Assembly: GCF_900113375.1 (NCBI RefSeq)
Contig: NZ_FOPC01000001.1
Location: forward strand, 248,001-312,000
Reading direction: 5' to 3'
Source of the DNA: Algoriphagus hitonicola
GTDB lineage: Bacteria; Bacteroidota; Bacteroidia; Cytophagales; Cyclobacteriaceae
Length of the DNA: 64,000 nucleotides
The position numbers were made by a program, and so were the translations under genes. Below the pieces are notes generated by a model. It made no database searches and was not told where the DNA came from. It saw only the letters and a list, made by a program, of their open reading frames with translations. Of this stretch, positions 34,756-46,809 are shown piece after piece. The number at the start of each line of letters is the position of its first letter. Position 1 is the stretch's first letter.

Positions 34756-35010
34756 TTATCCAAAAGTAGGAGCGGACATGCAATCACTATGTGAACCTGC
34801 ACAACCTCCACTTGGAAGCAGCGTGCTATAAACTTGAATATTTCCGTTGCAATCATATACTGATGCATCAGGATCGCCCGAACAAGGACCACCTCCTGAA
34901 ACAAGTTCGCATCCTTCGGAAGGTGGAAGTCCGCAGTCTGCGAATAGGCTAATTTGGAAACAAAATACCATAACTATGGTAATGGATAGGAAAATTTTTA
35001 TTTTTTTCAT
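34756..35010 (-). CDS. Small secreted six-cysteine peptide
   Basis: An 84-residue precursor. The ATG at 35008-35010 gives a clean signal peptide (MKKIKIFLSITIV...SLFA); a longer reading from 35061 has no such logic. After cleavage near Ala24 the mature peptide of about 60 residues is rich in Gly, Ser, Pro and Asp and has Cys26, 34, 43, 54, 70 and 77, an even set that could form three disulfides. It does not carry the NVEALA motif, but size, Cys content and neighbours (propeller lipoprotein, thioredoxin-like protein) recall NVEALA-peptide loci of Bacteroides. It heads the operon. Role unknown: secreted signal, toxin or surface-displayed peptide are all possible. Confidence 0.78.
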   Translation of the reverse strand: MKKIKIFLSITIVMVFCFQISLFADCGLPPSEGCELVSGGGPCSGDPDASVYDCNGNIQVYSTLLPSGGCAGSHSDCMSAPTFG

Positions 35011-35184
35011 GGTTATTTTGTTATTAAATTTCTTAAAGATATATATATATATAAGAAGCAAATAAAGGGTGGGTATTTTTTAAAAATTTTCAATTTTTTT
35101 TAGAGTTCGTCTAATAATGTTGAATTAAAACCTCAATTGAATAGATTCCTTCCTTTCTAATTTTCAATTGGTTAAGCCATTATC

Positions 35185-38100
35185 TTACTCCACAAATAAC
35201 ACCCCGACTCCCTTCTCCGTAGCCAATTCATTAAATCCCGGAACAGCCGTCTGAATCAGTCTTTCTCCCTCGGCTTTTAACGTATTCCATTCTTCCATTA
35301 GTCGGGCATATTCGGTCCTGGTGCCTTCATTGATTTTGGGAATGCTGCTTTCTCCATGGTTGAGCATAAAGAGGAAATTGGCGGTGAATTTATTTGGAAA
35401 ATTCTCCACATCGTCGTAAGCGGTTGAGCGGCGCTGAATCATCTTTTCGTCCCAGGCTTTGAGCGCTTTCAGCAGGTTTTCTCCTTCAGTTTTCAAGGCC
35501 GCATATTCACTTTTGCCTTCCAGTTTTTTCAGGAGGTTGGCAAGTTGATCCTGATAACCCTTGGCGGTATTCACCATCTCATGCATGGTCATCACTTCGG
35601 CTTCCAAGTTGCTCATCCAGTCATGGTAGGCCTGATAGTCTGCTTGACTCAACTTGTAAGCAGGGATATCCTTGATTTGGGCTTTGGATTCGGCTGTCAT
35701 TCCCTCGCCGCTCAGTCGGATGGTATAGGTTCCCGGGATGGCTTTATGCCCCCGATAGCTTGACTCGATGTAAGCTCCCGGAATGCCCGGCATGGTCGGA
35801 TAGCGCAGGTCCCAGACAAATCGGTTTAGCCCTTTTCGGGTGGAAATCGTCGGTTCCAAAGGAGGTCCACCGGCCCAAGTTTTGGCTTCGGGATCTTTTT
35901 TGGAGGAAATACTTCTCACCAAATTTCCTTGCGAATCTAAAATCTCTAAAGTCAATTCCGTAGAGTCTGAAATAGACTCCGGAAGGGAATAATGAATCAC
36001 CATGCCATTGGCGGGATTCAATCCCTCGAAAGGATGAGTACCTGAAAAATCCTCCAGATTACCTCCATTCATAGTGGAGTACCAGTTGCCCAAGAGCGCA
36101 TCTTCTGGCGAATATAGCGTGATTTCCTCTACTTGTTCTTTCACCTCACGTACCACATTCAGTTCGTCCAAAATCCAAAAAGATCGACCCGAAGTCGCTA
36201 CGATCAAGTCATCATGGGCGATTTTCAAATCGGTAATGGGCGTGATCGGTAGATTAAGCTGAAAAGTATTCCAATTTGCTCCTCCATCTCGGGAAATGTA
36301 CATGCCCTGCTCGGTACCGGCAAATAGCAATCCCTTTTTCTCAGGATCCTCCCGGACTACCCTGATAAATGCTCCGTAAGGAATTCCCATGGAAATATTC
36401 ACCCAGCTTTTGCCGTAGTCCGTGGTCTTGTAAAGGGCAGGAGTGTAGTCATTGAATTTGTATCGGGTAGTCGCAATATAGGCCGTTGCGGGATCATGTG
36501 GGGAAACCTCAATGGCATTGATTAGGCATTCCTCTAAATCTTTCGGCGTGACATTCGTCCAGGTTTTTCCATTGTCCTGAGTCAAGTGTACCAATCCATC
36601 ATCACTTCCCACCCAGATCACTCCGGCTTCATGGGGGCTTTCCATCAGATAGGCGATGGTCCCATAGTTTTCAGCACCTACGGCTTCATTGGTAAAGGGC
36701 ACGCCGGGAGTTCCCTGTTTTTCTTTCTCATTTCGAGTCAAATCCGGAGAAACTTCTGTCCAGCTTTGACCCCAATCTTGAGTTTTCAGCAGCACTTGGG
36801 CAGCATGATAAAAGGTATTGGGTTCATGCTGTGACCAAATAATGGGCGCGTTCCAATTGAAGCGGTATTTCATGTCTTTTGCGCTCATTCCTAGGTATTG
36901 GATCGGGGCCGCCATGATATTGGTCGAACCCTGAGTTTCCATATCCAGCACTTCAATGGTCCCCTGATAGCTGCCACCGAGGACGTATCTTGGATCATCC
37001 GGATCAAAGGCTAAAAATGCGCTTTCCCCACCTGCGGAATAATTCCAATGCTCCTGACCAATGCCACTCCGGCCCAAAGCCATGCTGGAAATGACCACAG
37101 AAGTATTATCCTGCTGCCCGGCATAGATCCGGTAGGGGAACTGATTGTCGGTATTAATCCGATAAAATTGCGCCGTCGGCATATTGCTCTGGGTGGACCA
37201 GGTTTTTCCTCCATTAAAAGAGATCGAACCTCCGCCATCATCCGCCAAAATCATGTTGTTGGAGTTTTTGGGATTGATCCAAAGGTCATGGTAATCTCCA
37301 TGTGCTCCGTCTATGGCTTCGAAAGTCTTTCCGCCATCAAAGGACTTCAACATCGGCGCACTTTGCACCCAAACGGTATTTTCATCATTCGGATCGGCAA
37401 ACACCTCGATGTAATACCAAGCCCGCTGAGTGAGTCGATTATCCTTGTTGACCAAGGTCCAGCTTTCTCCGGCATCATTCGAGACAAAAAGTCCGCCTAA
37501 ATCTTTATAAGTATCACTTTCTATCAAAGCATAGACTTTGTTGGAATTGGCACGGGAAACAGAAATGGCCATTTTGCCTTTTTGCTCCGGTAATCCGTTT
37601 TCGATTTTTTTCCAAGTTTCTCCCGAATCGGTGGATTTGTACAGCCCTGAACCCGGACCGCCTGATTTCACTTGCCAAGGGAAACGCTGATGCTCCCACA
37701 TGGCGGCGTAGAGGATTTCGGGATAGTTCATATCTATGGAAAGCTCCACGGCTCCCGTTTTATTGTCTACGAATAGAATCTTTTCCCAAGTCTCACCTCC
37801 ATCGGTGGATTTGTACACACCCCGCTCTTCATTGGGCGCATATAGGGCTCCCTGTGCTGCTATATAGACAATGTCTGGGTTGCTGGGATGAATTTGGATT
37901 CGTGAGATATGTTGGGTTTGTTCCAGACCCAACTTTTTCCAGGTTTTGCCCGCATCGGTGGATTTGAGGACGCCATCTCCATAGGAGGTCATCACACCGC
38001 GTGGAGCATGCTCGCCCATACCCACGTAGACGATATTGGGGTTACTTTCGGAGACTGCCACGGCACCTACCGAACCTGTAGTAAAAAATCCATCGGAGAT

Positions 38101-38325
38101 GTTTTCCCAATGCTGTCCTGCATCGCTTGTTTTCCAAAGTCCTCCGCCGGTAGTGCCGAAATAGTAGGTCAATGGATCATCCACTACTCCGGTGGCTGTC
38201 ACCGATCTTCCGCCACGAAAAGGACCGATATTTCGGTATTTGATCGGAAGATTTTCGTCAAAGTTGACTTGGCCAATTGCCTCAAACAAAATAAAGGCAA
38301 AGACCACAAAGATGCTATTCTTCAT
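35185..38325 (-). CDS. Secreted sortilin-like (VPS10) beta-propeller protein
   Basis: A 1046-residue secreted protein with a signal peptide ending at AIGQ. It starts with [19 protein letters not shown] and has many Asp-box-type repeats ([75 protein letters not shown]) over residues about 25-690, that is a large sortilin/VPS10-like propeller. A C-terminal part (about 760-1040) has Ig-like and helical segments. Databases often call such proteins glycosyl hydrolases, but no catalytic residues can be assigned. It may be a peptidase- or ligand-binding propeller. Confidence 0.88.
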   Translation of the reverse strand: MKNSIFVVFAFILFEAIGQVNFDENLPIKYRNIGPFRGGRSVTATGVVDDPLTYYFGTTGGGLWKTSDAGQHWENISDGFFTTGSVGAVAVSESNPNIVYVGMGEHAPRGVMTSYGDGVLKSTDAGKTWKKLGLEQTQHISRIQIHPSNPDIVYIAAQGALYAPNEERGVYKSTDGGETWEKILFVDNKTGAVELSIDMNYPEILYAAMWEHQRFPWQVKSGGPGSGLYKSTDSGETWKKIENGLPEQKGKMAISVSRANSNKVYALIESDTYKDLGGLFVSNDAGESWTLVNKDNRLTQRAWYYIEVFADPNDENTVWVQSAPMLKSFDGGKTFEAIDGAHGDYHDLWINPKNSNNMILADDGGGSISFNGGKTWSTQSNMPTAQFYRINTDNQFPYRIYAGQQDNTSVVISSMALGRSGIGQEHWNYSAGGESAFLAFDPDDPRYVLGGSYQGTIEVLDMETQGSTNIMAAPIQYLGMSAKDMKYRFNWNAPIIWSQHEPNTFYHAAQVLLKTQDWGQSWTEVSPDLTRNEKEKQGTPGVPFTNEAVGAENYGTIAYLMESPHEAGVIWVGSDDGLVHLTQDNGKTWTNVTPKDLEECLINAIEVSPHDPATAYIATTRYKFNDYTPALYKTTDYGKSWVNISMGIPYGAFIRVVREDPEKKGLLFAGTEQGMYISRDGGANWNTFQLNLPITPITDLKIAHDDLIVATSGRSFWILDELNVVREVKEQVEEITLYSPEDALLGNWYSTMNGGNLEDFSGTHPFEGLNPANGMVIHYSLPESISDSTELTLEILDSQGNLVRSISSKKDPEAKTWAGGPPLEPTISTRKGLNRFVWDLRYPTMPGIPGAYIESSYRGHKAIPGTYTIRLSGEGMTAESKAQIKDIPAYKLSQADYQAYHDWMSNLEAEVMTMHEMVNTAKGYQDQLANLLKKLEGKSEYAALKTEGENLLKALKAWDEKMIQRRSTAYDDVENFPNKFTANFLFMLNHGESSIPKINEGTRTEYARLMEEWNTLKAEGERLIQTAVPGFNELATEKGVGVLFVE

Positions 38326-38395
38326 GATTTGGTGGTTTTGGCTTTAAGTTAGGGAATTGAGCTGAATTTTGGGCAAATCAAAAAACACCCGTGGA

Positions 38396-38429
38396 CAAAA
38401 AAAAACCATCCCGAAAATTGAGATGGCTT
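38396..38429 (-). terminator. Intrinsic terminator of the YxW-rich protein gene
   Basis: Read on the minus strand, the stem AGCCATC / GATGGTT with an 11-base loop runs into a run of nine T. It starts about 20 bases after the stop of the gene at 38448-39905. Confidence 0.65.
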
Positions 38430-38447
38430 TATACATATAATGTTTAA

Positions 38448-39905
38448 TTAGTTGTTTCTTCCATTTCCCCTCGAACTTCCAGAGGATCTCGCTGGTGCTT
38501 TCTTAGGAGTAGAGCTTCTGGCAGGGGCCTGTACCCGAGTATTACTTCTCGCTGGAGCTTGGACTCTGGTGTTACTTCGAGCAGGAGCCTGAACTCGGGA
38601 GTTACTTCTTGCGGGTGCTTGAACTCGCGTATTTCGACTAGCCGGAGCCTGAACTCTGGTATTCGAACGTGAAGGAGCTGATTGCACGCTTCGCTGCCGG
38701 GTAGGAGCTGGAGCCTTTTTCACCGAAGGAGCCTGTCTAGATTGCTGCACTCTGCCACTGTTTGGCGACATCCCTCTTGAGGGGCTCGTTCTCACGCTTG
38801 ATTCGCGACTTGGGCTTGCAGGTCTGCTTACCGTTCCTTGGCGATTGGCATTTGGAGCCGTTCGGGTCTGTACAGATCTTCCGTTTTGCTTGGGTGCCTG
38901 ATAGGGTCTGCTTTCAAAAGTTTGGCCTCCTGCTGATCTTGGGCTGGAGTTTCTGTTTTGAAGTGTACCTGATCGGCTTGCACCGGTAGCTGCACGATTG
39001 GTTCCAGTACTATTTCTGATCGCAGGGTTTGCAGATCGGCTGCTCGGCGCTTGATCCATGGTTCGGCTTCTGCTTGGACTTGCTGCGGAGCTACCTCTAC
39101 GATTCAGCGCTTCTCTGGAATCAACTACCCGAGAAGGCCGTGCATCAACTGATCTTCCATTGGTTCGGGCTAAATCAGGCCGATAGAGATTGACTTCATT
39201 TCGGCTCAAATTTGCTCTTCCGGGACGATCGCTTTGCCTCACATTGTAGACATTGACACGTCTTCTGGTGAGTTGCTCGACTTCACGTCTGCTAGGTCCG
39301 GCGATGTAGGTGTTGTTATTGTACACCACCGTATTGTTGATGATTTTGGTTCGGTTGATGATTTTCACGCGGGTATTGTGCGAAGCGTAATATCTCCAGC
39401 CGTAGGGATCGTACATTCTGCGATGAGGCAAGAATACCCAGTGAAAGCTAGGGATTCTAAAGCCAACCGAAACCGAAATCCGCGGTCCCAAGGGTGCCCA
39501 TCCATAATGTCCTCCGCCACTTCTCCAACTCACCCAAGCCGGTCCCCAATCGTAACCCGGGATCCACGCCCAGCTTTGATAATAATCATCAAAGTACCAT
39601 CGGCCATAGTGAAATGGCGCCCATCCCCAGTCGTAGTAGGATACCCAGGTATTTCCAAACTCGGTCATGACCCAGTGGCCATTGGTACCATAAGGATGAA
39701 AATCCTGACCTACTGCAGGAAGCCAGATGTAACCGTAATTGGCGTCCTTGACCCAGTCGCCATAAGGCATCAGTTCGTCATAAAATACCTGAAAGGATAC
39801 GCCTCGGAAATTTTCAGCTTTGGCGTCTTGGGAGGAAAACAGGCCCAGGGAAATGAATCCCACCATCAAGGCCGCAATCCATCGGGAGAGAAGTGTAGTT
39901 TTCAT
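38448..39905 (-). CDS. Exported Trp/Tyr-rich protein (DUF6600-like) with basic repeat tail
   Basis: A 485-residue protein with a signal peptide ending at DAKA. Residues about 35-180 hold YGxWxxxxxYGYxW-type repeats (YGDWVKDANYGYIWLP, GHWVMTEFGNTWVSYYDWGWAPFHYGRW), the DUF6600-like pattern. The second half (about 215-485) is a low-complexity, Arg/Ser/Pro-rich basic region. Near its end five 10-residue repeats of the type RVQAPARSNT span residues 417-465. The tail would be highly cationic and disordered and could bind DNA, polysaccharide or the cell wall. Function unknown. Confidence 0.82.
   Translation of the reverse strand: MKTTLLSRWIAALMVGFISLGLFSSQDAKAENFRGVSFQVFYDELMPYGDWVKDANYGYIWLPAVGQDFHPYGTNGHWVMTEFGNTWVSYYDWGWAPFHYGRWYFDDYYQSWAWIPGYDWGPAWVSWRSGGGHYGWAPLGPRISVSVGFRIPSFHWVFLPHRRMYDPYGWRYYASHNTRVKIINRTKIINNTVVYNNNTYIAGPSRREVEQLTRRRVNVYNVRQSDRPGRANLSRNEVNLYRPDLARTNGRSVDARPSRVVDSREALNRRGSSAASPSRSRTMDQAPSSRSANPAIRNSTGTNRAATGASRSGTLQNRNSSPRSAGGQTFESRPYQAPKQNGRSVQTRTAPNANRQGTVSRPASPSRESSVRTSPSRGMSPNSGRVQQSRQAPSVKKAPAPTRQRSVQSAPSRSNTRVQAPASRNTRVQAPARSNSRVQAPARSNTRVQAPARSNTRVQAPARSSTPKKAPARSSGSSRGNGRNN
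38511..38657 (-). repeat. 30-bp tandem repeat within the basic tail
   Basis: Five near-identical 30-base units encode RVQAPARSNT (variants ASRNT, ARSNS, ARSS). In-frame tandem repeats of this kind change copy number readily, so tail length may vary between strains. Confidence 0.8.
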
Positions 39906-40270
39906 GGTTTGTTGGTTAAGTTGGACAAATAATCAGGGCAGGTTTAGTGGTTGCTTTCAATTACCTAGATGCAAAATTTTACATAAAGGATGCATGCATA
40001 CTAAATCTAAAACCAAGCCAAAATTCAAATCTTTTTGAAAATCGAACTGATTTCAATTAGTTTATCGTAAAAAAATTAATGAATGTTCGATTTAAATATT
40101 TTATTAAATGAAAATAAATTCATTTTTAAATCAACTTAATCGAAAAAATAAATTAATTGAATTTTATCAAGTTAAAAAATTTCAAAAGGATTTCTGAGTT
40201 TCTTTAAAAACTTTACGGAAAATGGCGGTTTGAGGGTTTTTGCCTTTTCCTTAATTTTTACTTAAGATTT
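39906..40270. other. A+T-rich gap upstream of the YxW-rich gene
   Basis: No gene is seen. The part 40030-40210 is extremely A+T rich with many TTAAAT/AATTAA strings and no clear hairpin. It should contain the promoter of the minus-strand gene at 38448-39905. Confidence 0.5.
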
Positions 40271-41275
40271 TTAGAATATTTTTTGTTGGGTCAGTTTTTC
40301 CAAAACCCAATTGGTCCAGGAGGCGCTCTCACCAGTACTCGGGCAAGCACTTTTTCCCAATAAATCTTCGACAATCAAAGCAATTAAGGGTTGCTGAATG
40401 TGCGGAGGTAAATCAAACCGAAAATAGGCTTCCTCGGCTCTGTCTTTTTTAAGGTAAAATTCACCTTTTCCAAAAGTCTCAAACCGGATTTGTCCCAGAC
40501 TCCCATCAATGATGATTTGATCGATTTGATTTTCTTGGGCACTGGCAAAGCTCCAATTGCCTGTACCTACTGCACCATTTTCGAAAGCAAAACTGCCTAC
40601 TACGGTATCTTCGGCTTCATACAATCCCGCTTGATTGGTCTGAAAGCCGTAGGCATCCGTGATTTTTCCCAAGAAAAATTGGAGCAAATCGATTTGATGA
40701 GAAGCCAAATCGTAAAAATATCCTCCTCCGGCGATTTGTGGATTCACCCGCCAATTGTTTTCCAATTGGGCGATGATCTCCGGCTCGGGTTCCTGACGCA
40801 TTTGGATATGGACAGTTCGGATATTACCGATTGCTCCCTTTTCGATCAAATCCTTGATTTTGACAAAATGGGGGAGTGCTCTGCGATAGTAGGCCACATA
40901 CAGCGGTACATTGGCTTTATCACAGATTTCGATCATTTCTTGGCATTCTGTATAAGTGCGGGCCATGGGTTTTTCCACATAAACCGGTTTTCCAGCCTCT
41001 GCCGCCAATCGTGTATAGTGAAGGTGCAAATGTGGAGGCGTGGCGATATAAATGGCATTCACCTTCGGATCCTCGATCAAGGCCTGAGCATCGGTGTACC
41101 AGTTAGGGACATGATGCCGCCGTGCATAGTCTTTGACTTTTTTCTCATTTCGCCGCATTACGGCAATCAAACGACTATTTGGAACCAAGTTCATCGCAGG
41201 TGCGGACTTGACTTCGCATACATTACCGACTCCGATGATGCCCCAGCGAACTTCCGAGTCTTGAAATTTTTTCAT
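40271..41275 (-). CDS. Gfo/Idh/MocA-family oxidoreductase
   Basis: A 334-residue cytosolic NAD(P)-dependent oxidoreductase. The Rossmann motif is GIIGVGNVCEVKSAP, the family signature is VEKPMARTYTEC with the catalytic Lys, and the second domain has GGGYFYDLASHQIDLL with the conserved Asp/His. It would act on a sugar or cyclitol. Its ATG overlaps the stop of the two-helix membrane protein gene (41272-41275). It closes an operon that starts with the PqaA-like gene. Confidence 0.9.
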   Translation of the reverse strand: MKKFQDSEVRWGIIGVGNVCEVKSAPAMNLVPNSRLIAVMRRNEKKVKDYARRHHVPNWYTDAQALIEDPKVNAIYIATPPHLHLHYTRLAAEAGKPVYVEKPMARTYTECQEMIEICDKANVPLYVAYYRRALPHFVKIKDLIEKGAIGNIRTVHIQMRQEPEPEIIAQLENNWRVNPQIAGGGYFYDLASHQIDLLQFFLGKITDAYGFQTNQAGLYEAEDTVVGSFAFENGAVGTGNWSFASAQENQIDQIIIDGSLGQIRFETFGKGEFYLKKDRAEEAYFRFDLPPHIQQPLIALIVEDLLGKSACPSTGESASWTNWVLEKLTQQKIF

Positions 41276-41472
41276 GATTTTCCTTTAAATCGGAGACCAT
41301 CAATCACCAAACTCAAACCAGTCTGAAACACAATCAACCCCGCGGTCCCGTACCAAAACCAAGGTTCACCCGAAAGTTTGTTGAGTCCGGCATCAATGCA
41401 CAAGGAAAGACCGGTGCCCGTCAAAAGTAATCCACCGACGGATTGAAGCCAGTAACGTGTATTTTTAGTCAT
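41272..41472 (-). CDS. Small two-helix membrane protein
   Basis: A 66-residue protein with two hydrophobic stretches (WLQSVGGLLLTGTGLSLCID and WYGTAGLIVFQTGLSLVIDG) that look like an internal duplication (TGxGLSLxID in both). It overlaps the next gene by ATGA and starts 68 bases after the upstream oxidoreductase gene, so it belongs to the operon. Function unknown. Confidence 0.75.
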   Translation of the reverse strand: MTKNTRYWLQSVGGLLLTGTGLSLCIDAGLNKLSGEPWFWYGTAGLIVFQTGLSLVIDGLRFKGKS

Positions 41473-41540
41473 TTGTCTTTACGGTTAAAACACCAAAAGC
41501 CGCAAATACACGGCTTTTGGTTGTAAAATTTCTCTGCAAT

Positions 41541-43007
41541 TTACACTTCAAATCCCGGACGATATTCTCTTCCGACGAATTGATTGGCTTCTTCCAAATT
41601 GGTAATTCGCATGTTCTCACCGTCCCAAAGTAGTTTTTTGCGGGCGAAAAACTCTTGACGACCTTGTGCATTTTCTTTTCTGAGCATGTAGCTTCGAATG
41701 GCGAGATTTCCCATCAGCACCGTTTCGGTCATCGGTCCGGCATAGTCAAAGGATGAAGTCAAACCTTGATGCTCAGTGGAACCAAATCCAGCTTTGCAAG
41801 CCTCAACCCACAATCGCTGATGTCCATATTCCCGCTCCATTCCTTCTTCGCTTTGAGGACCTTCCTCTTTCGTGCCGTCATTCAGATATAATTTTGGCAT
41901 CAGAGGAGAAGAGTCGTTGATATTGGTGGAAATGATTCCTTTTTCTCCGATGATCAATACCCCATTTGCCGAATTGGCACCACCAATATCGTCATTGGCA
42001 GGGATGATATCCGGATGAGCAGGCCGGATTCCGCCATCCATCCAGGTCATTTTGATCGGGCTTTTGCTCTTTTGGGTTTCTGAAAAGTTTAGGGTAATCA
42101 TCGAGGAAGCCGGGCAGCCCTCTGGATTATAATCCGGGGTCCACATTTTTGAGAAAACAGAACCTACTGAGCATTCTGCATCCAGTGGATAATGTAATCC
42201 AAGCGTCCTAAATGGAATATCAATCAAGTGACAACCTACATCACCTAGCGCACCGGTACCATAAGCCCACCATCCTCTCCAGTTGAAGGGATGAAGATTT
42301 GGGGTAAAAGGAATTTCCTCAGCCGGTCCTAGCCACAGGTCCCAATCCAAGGCATCAGGTTTGGCTCCCGGTTCAGGTTTGGGGAAAGGTCCTCCTTGCG
42401 GCCATACGGGACGGTTGGTCCATACTTCCACTTTTGAAACTGCTCCGATTCTGTCCTCATCGACCCATTGCTGAACCAGTTTAAGAAGCGGATTTGATCC
42501 GCCTTGATTTCCCATTTGGGTGACCACTTTTTGGGAGCGGGCCATTTCAGTCAGCATTCGGGCTTCCCGAATATTGTGCGTCATGGGTTTCTGTACATAG
42601 ACGTGTTTGCCGCGCTCCATGGCGTATTTTGCCGCAGGTCCATGCACATGATCTGGGGTAGAAATGGTCACTGCATCAATGTCGGTTTCCTTGTCAAGCA
42701 TTTCACGGTAATCTGCATAGAGTTTGGCCTTTGGAAAGCGATCGACGGAGCTTTTGGCGGAGCCGGAAAAATCCACATCACAAAGTGCCACTACACGTTC
42801 CCTTCCTCCCACAGAAGCCAATTCGATATCGCTGGCACCTTTTCCTCCCGCACCAATGGCAGCCAAATTCAGCTGATCCGAAGGTGCGGTAAATCCTGCT
42901 CCTCCGAGGACATGCCTCGGAACAATAAGAAATGAAGAGGCTATTGCCGCATTTTTAATGAAATCCCTTCTGGATTGGCTCGAAGGTTCTTGGTTTTGCT
43001 TTTTCAT
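41541..43007 (-). CDS. Tat-exported Gfo/Idh/MocA-family oxidoreductase
   Basis: A 488-residue protein from the ATG at 43005-43007; a longer start at 43040 is possible but would bury the export signal. The N terminus has a twin-arginine signal (SQSRRDFIKNAAIASSFLIV), so the folded, cofactor-loaded enzyme is exported. The Rossmann motif is AAIGAGGKGASD and the signature is YVQKPMTHNIREAR. The C-terminal part (GALGDVGCHLIDIPF, EYGHQRLWVEACKAG) fits the bacteroidotal group of secreted Gfo/Idh proteins, some of which act as glycosidases with bound NAD (GH109-like). The substrate is unknown. Confidence 0.88.
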   Translation of the reverse strand: MKKQNQEPSSQSRRDFIKNAAIASSFLIVPRHVLGGAGFTAPSDQLNLAAIGAGGKGASDIELASVGGRERVVALCDVDFSGSAKSSVDRFPKAKLYADYREMLDKETDIDAVTISTPDHVHGPAAKYAMERGKHVYVQKPMTHNIREARMLTEMARSQKVVTQMGNQGGSNPLLKLVQQWVDEDRIGAVSKVEVWTNRPVWPQGGPFPKPEPGAKPDALDWDLWLGPAEEIPFTPNLHPFNWRGWWAYGTGALGDVGCHLIDIPFRTLGLHYPLDAECSVGSVFSKMWTPDYNPEGCPASSMITLNFSETQKSKSPIKMTWMDGGIRPAHPDIIPANDDIGGANSANGVLIIGEKGIISTNINDSSPLMPKLYLNDGTKEEGPQSEEGMEREYGHQRLWVEACKAGFGSTEHQGLTSSFDYAGPMTETVLMGNLAIRSYMLRKENAQGRQEFFARKKLLWDGENMRITNLEEANQFVGREYRPGFEV

Positions 43008-43084
43008 AGGTTTAAAAAGGGTTTGTTGTTCAAGAGACAAGTTATTAATTCTTTTGGGCGGATGTTTTTTTTTGGTATTAAAGG

Positions 43085-44542
43085 TTAATTATTTTCTTGA
43101 GCTGCCAGTTCTACTTCCGGTTCAAAGGCTTCGAAAGGATATTGCCGAGGCAGGATTTCAATCCCTGAGGTTACTTTGAGCGGGGTCTTTCCCGCAAATG
43201 TCATTTCCACAAAAAAGCCCCGAAAACCCTGTTCAGGTTCTGTCATATTTACTTCCAATCGTCCCTCGGACGGCATACTGATTTCTTCCGCTGTCCAGTT
43301 TGGACCAAATTCATCCACTCGAAAATCCCGGGAAAACTGATTATACGCCGTCCAAACCTTGACAGAAATGGGAAGCTGATCTTTGGGCGTTTCGATGATA
43401 ATTTTATCCTCGGTGACGTCCCAGCTGTATTCAGGTCGCTCTTGATCGCTCAGTATAGAAGCATAAAAGGAAATCAAATTTGGAAAGGCGTCAGATTCGC
43501 TCAGGTCATGTCCATAATTGGGTACATACTGAATGTGTTTTTCACCTTGGAGATCATCCCAATAAAACTCCCAGCTGTCAGGTTGGAAAAACTGGTCTCC
43601 AGCAGCGTTGATGAGTAATTTGGGTATGGATAAATCGTCCACGAATGAATAGGGCTCAGTGAGTTCAAGGAGTCGATCAAATTCGGAGGTTCCCATCCAT
43701 TCCATAATTCCCTCTCGCACATAATCATTTACCGCAGGGGCCCAAAAGCCATAGTTTCTCCAATGATGCTGAAATGAAGGCTCCAGATTGAGTAGGTCAA
43801 TGACTACAGGAGCAATGGCGATTACCCGATCATCGGTGGCTGCGGTAGTCCAAGTGGTCCAGCCCCGCTTGGATGCGCCACCCACGAAAAAATGCTTGAG
43901 GTCTAACTGATAATTTTCCTTTACTACTTCCGTGACCGCATCCATGGCCAGTTTTACGGCTTTGGTCATGGGAAATCTTGCCAGCCAAATCGCATCCTCA
44001 TCCTTGGCTCCGCCTTCTAGAAATTTGCGCCAGCCGTAAGCAATGATTGCATCCTCATAGCGCTCCCCAAACTCATCTCCGACAAAAGTCAAAGGCTGAA
44101 AGGGAATATTATGAATCTGGGCCACTACAGAATTGGTCTGAAGTGCCGCAGCTTGGATTAATTTGTCCGGTTCGGTTGGCATGGGGGTATCTTTGCTGCC
44201 ACCTCCGATCCACATCATCCCTGTTTCAAAGGTAGTTTCCTTGGGGACCATCAGCGAAACCCAGTGCCACCATTCGGTTTCATCGACCAGACTATCTTCG
44301 AGCCAATGCTGGGAATACATTTTCAATACATGAAAATCCGCCTTTTCTCCCTTTTCGGAATGAACCAATTCGAACCTAAAATTTGGATCGGGTGCTTGCA
44401 CGTATTTTTTGAGCAAGTCTTCGCCTTGAGAAATTGAAGGTTTCTTCGTTTGGTTTTCTTTTGGAGATTCACAGGAAAAAAATCCCAAAATCAATAAGAA
44501 AATAAGGGGAGCGACTACTTTTGACAAAGAATTGAATTTCAT
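43085..44542 (-). CDS. PhoPQ-activated pathogenicity-related (PqaA-like) lipoprotein, alpha/beta-hydrolase fold
   Basis: A 485-residue lipoprotein (lipobox FFSC) of the PhoPQ-related family. The hallmark GGASKRGWTTWTTAATDDRV is present with Ser at the nucleophile-elbow position. Other signs are EWWHWVSLMVPKE, INAAGDQFFQPD (acid residue) and YGHDLS (His). The family is annotated as regulated by PhoPQ in Salmonella, but here only the alpha/beta-hydrolase fold is informative, and a secreted esterase or peptidase is likely. It is the first gene of a minus-strand operon and is divergent from the GH97 gene with 98 bases between them. Confidence 0.88.
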   Translation of the reverse strand: MKFNSLSKVVAPLIFLLILGFFSCESPKENQTKKPSISQGEDLLKKYVQAPDPNFRFELVHSEKGEKADFHVLKMYSQHWLEDSLVDETEWWHWVSLMVPKETTFETGMMWIGGGSKDTPMPTEPDKLIQAAALQTNSVVAQIHNIPFQPLTFVGDEFGERYEDAIIAYGWRKFLEGGAKDEDAIWLARFPMTKAVKLAMDAVTEVVKENYQLDLKHFFVGGASKRGWTTWTTAATDDRVIAIAPVVIDLLNLEPSFQHHWRNYGFWAPAVNDYVREGIMEWMGTSEFDRLLELTEPYSFVDDLSIPKLLINAAGDQFFQPDSWEFYWDDLQGEKHIQYVPNYGHDLSESDAFPNLISFYASILSDQERPEYSWDVTEDKIIIETPKDQLPISVKVWTAYNQFSRDFRVDEFGPNWTAEEISMPSEGRLEVNMTEPEQGFRGFFVEMTFAGKTPLKVTSGIEILPRQYPFEAFEPEVELAAQENN

Positions 44543-44607
44543 AGTTTGAAAGGTAGTTTGTATTGAAAATCTACTAATTTTAAATGCTGGCTACAAGATT
44601 TGGCTGA

Positions 44608-46776
<2,169 letters not shown>

Positions 46777-46785
46777 GTGGAGGAA

Positions 46786-46809
46786 GTGGTCGGTGAAGAC
46801 ACCGACCAC
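46786..46809. repeat. Perfect GC-rich palindrome (REP-like)
   Basis: GTGGTCGGTG, loop AAGA, then the exact complement. It lies 9 bases after the GH97 stop, lacks a T run, and is followed at 46847-46860 by a second small hairpin (ACCGC/GCGGT). It could act as a bidirectional terminator between convergent genes, or be a dispersed palindromic repeat. Confidence 0.55.

Noticed and set aside
38511..38657. A CRISPR array
   Set aside because: The 30-bp units are contiguous, without spacers, and encode an in-frame protein repeat.
39234..39932. A 232-codon plus-strand frame opposite the YxW-rich gene
   Set aside because: Long because of the biased codons of the aromatic repeats on the other strand; no domain, signal or start context.
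40490..41326. A 278-codon plus-strand frame opposite a Gfo/Idh gene
   Set aside because: The minus strand has all family motifs over the same bases, so this is a shadow.
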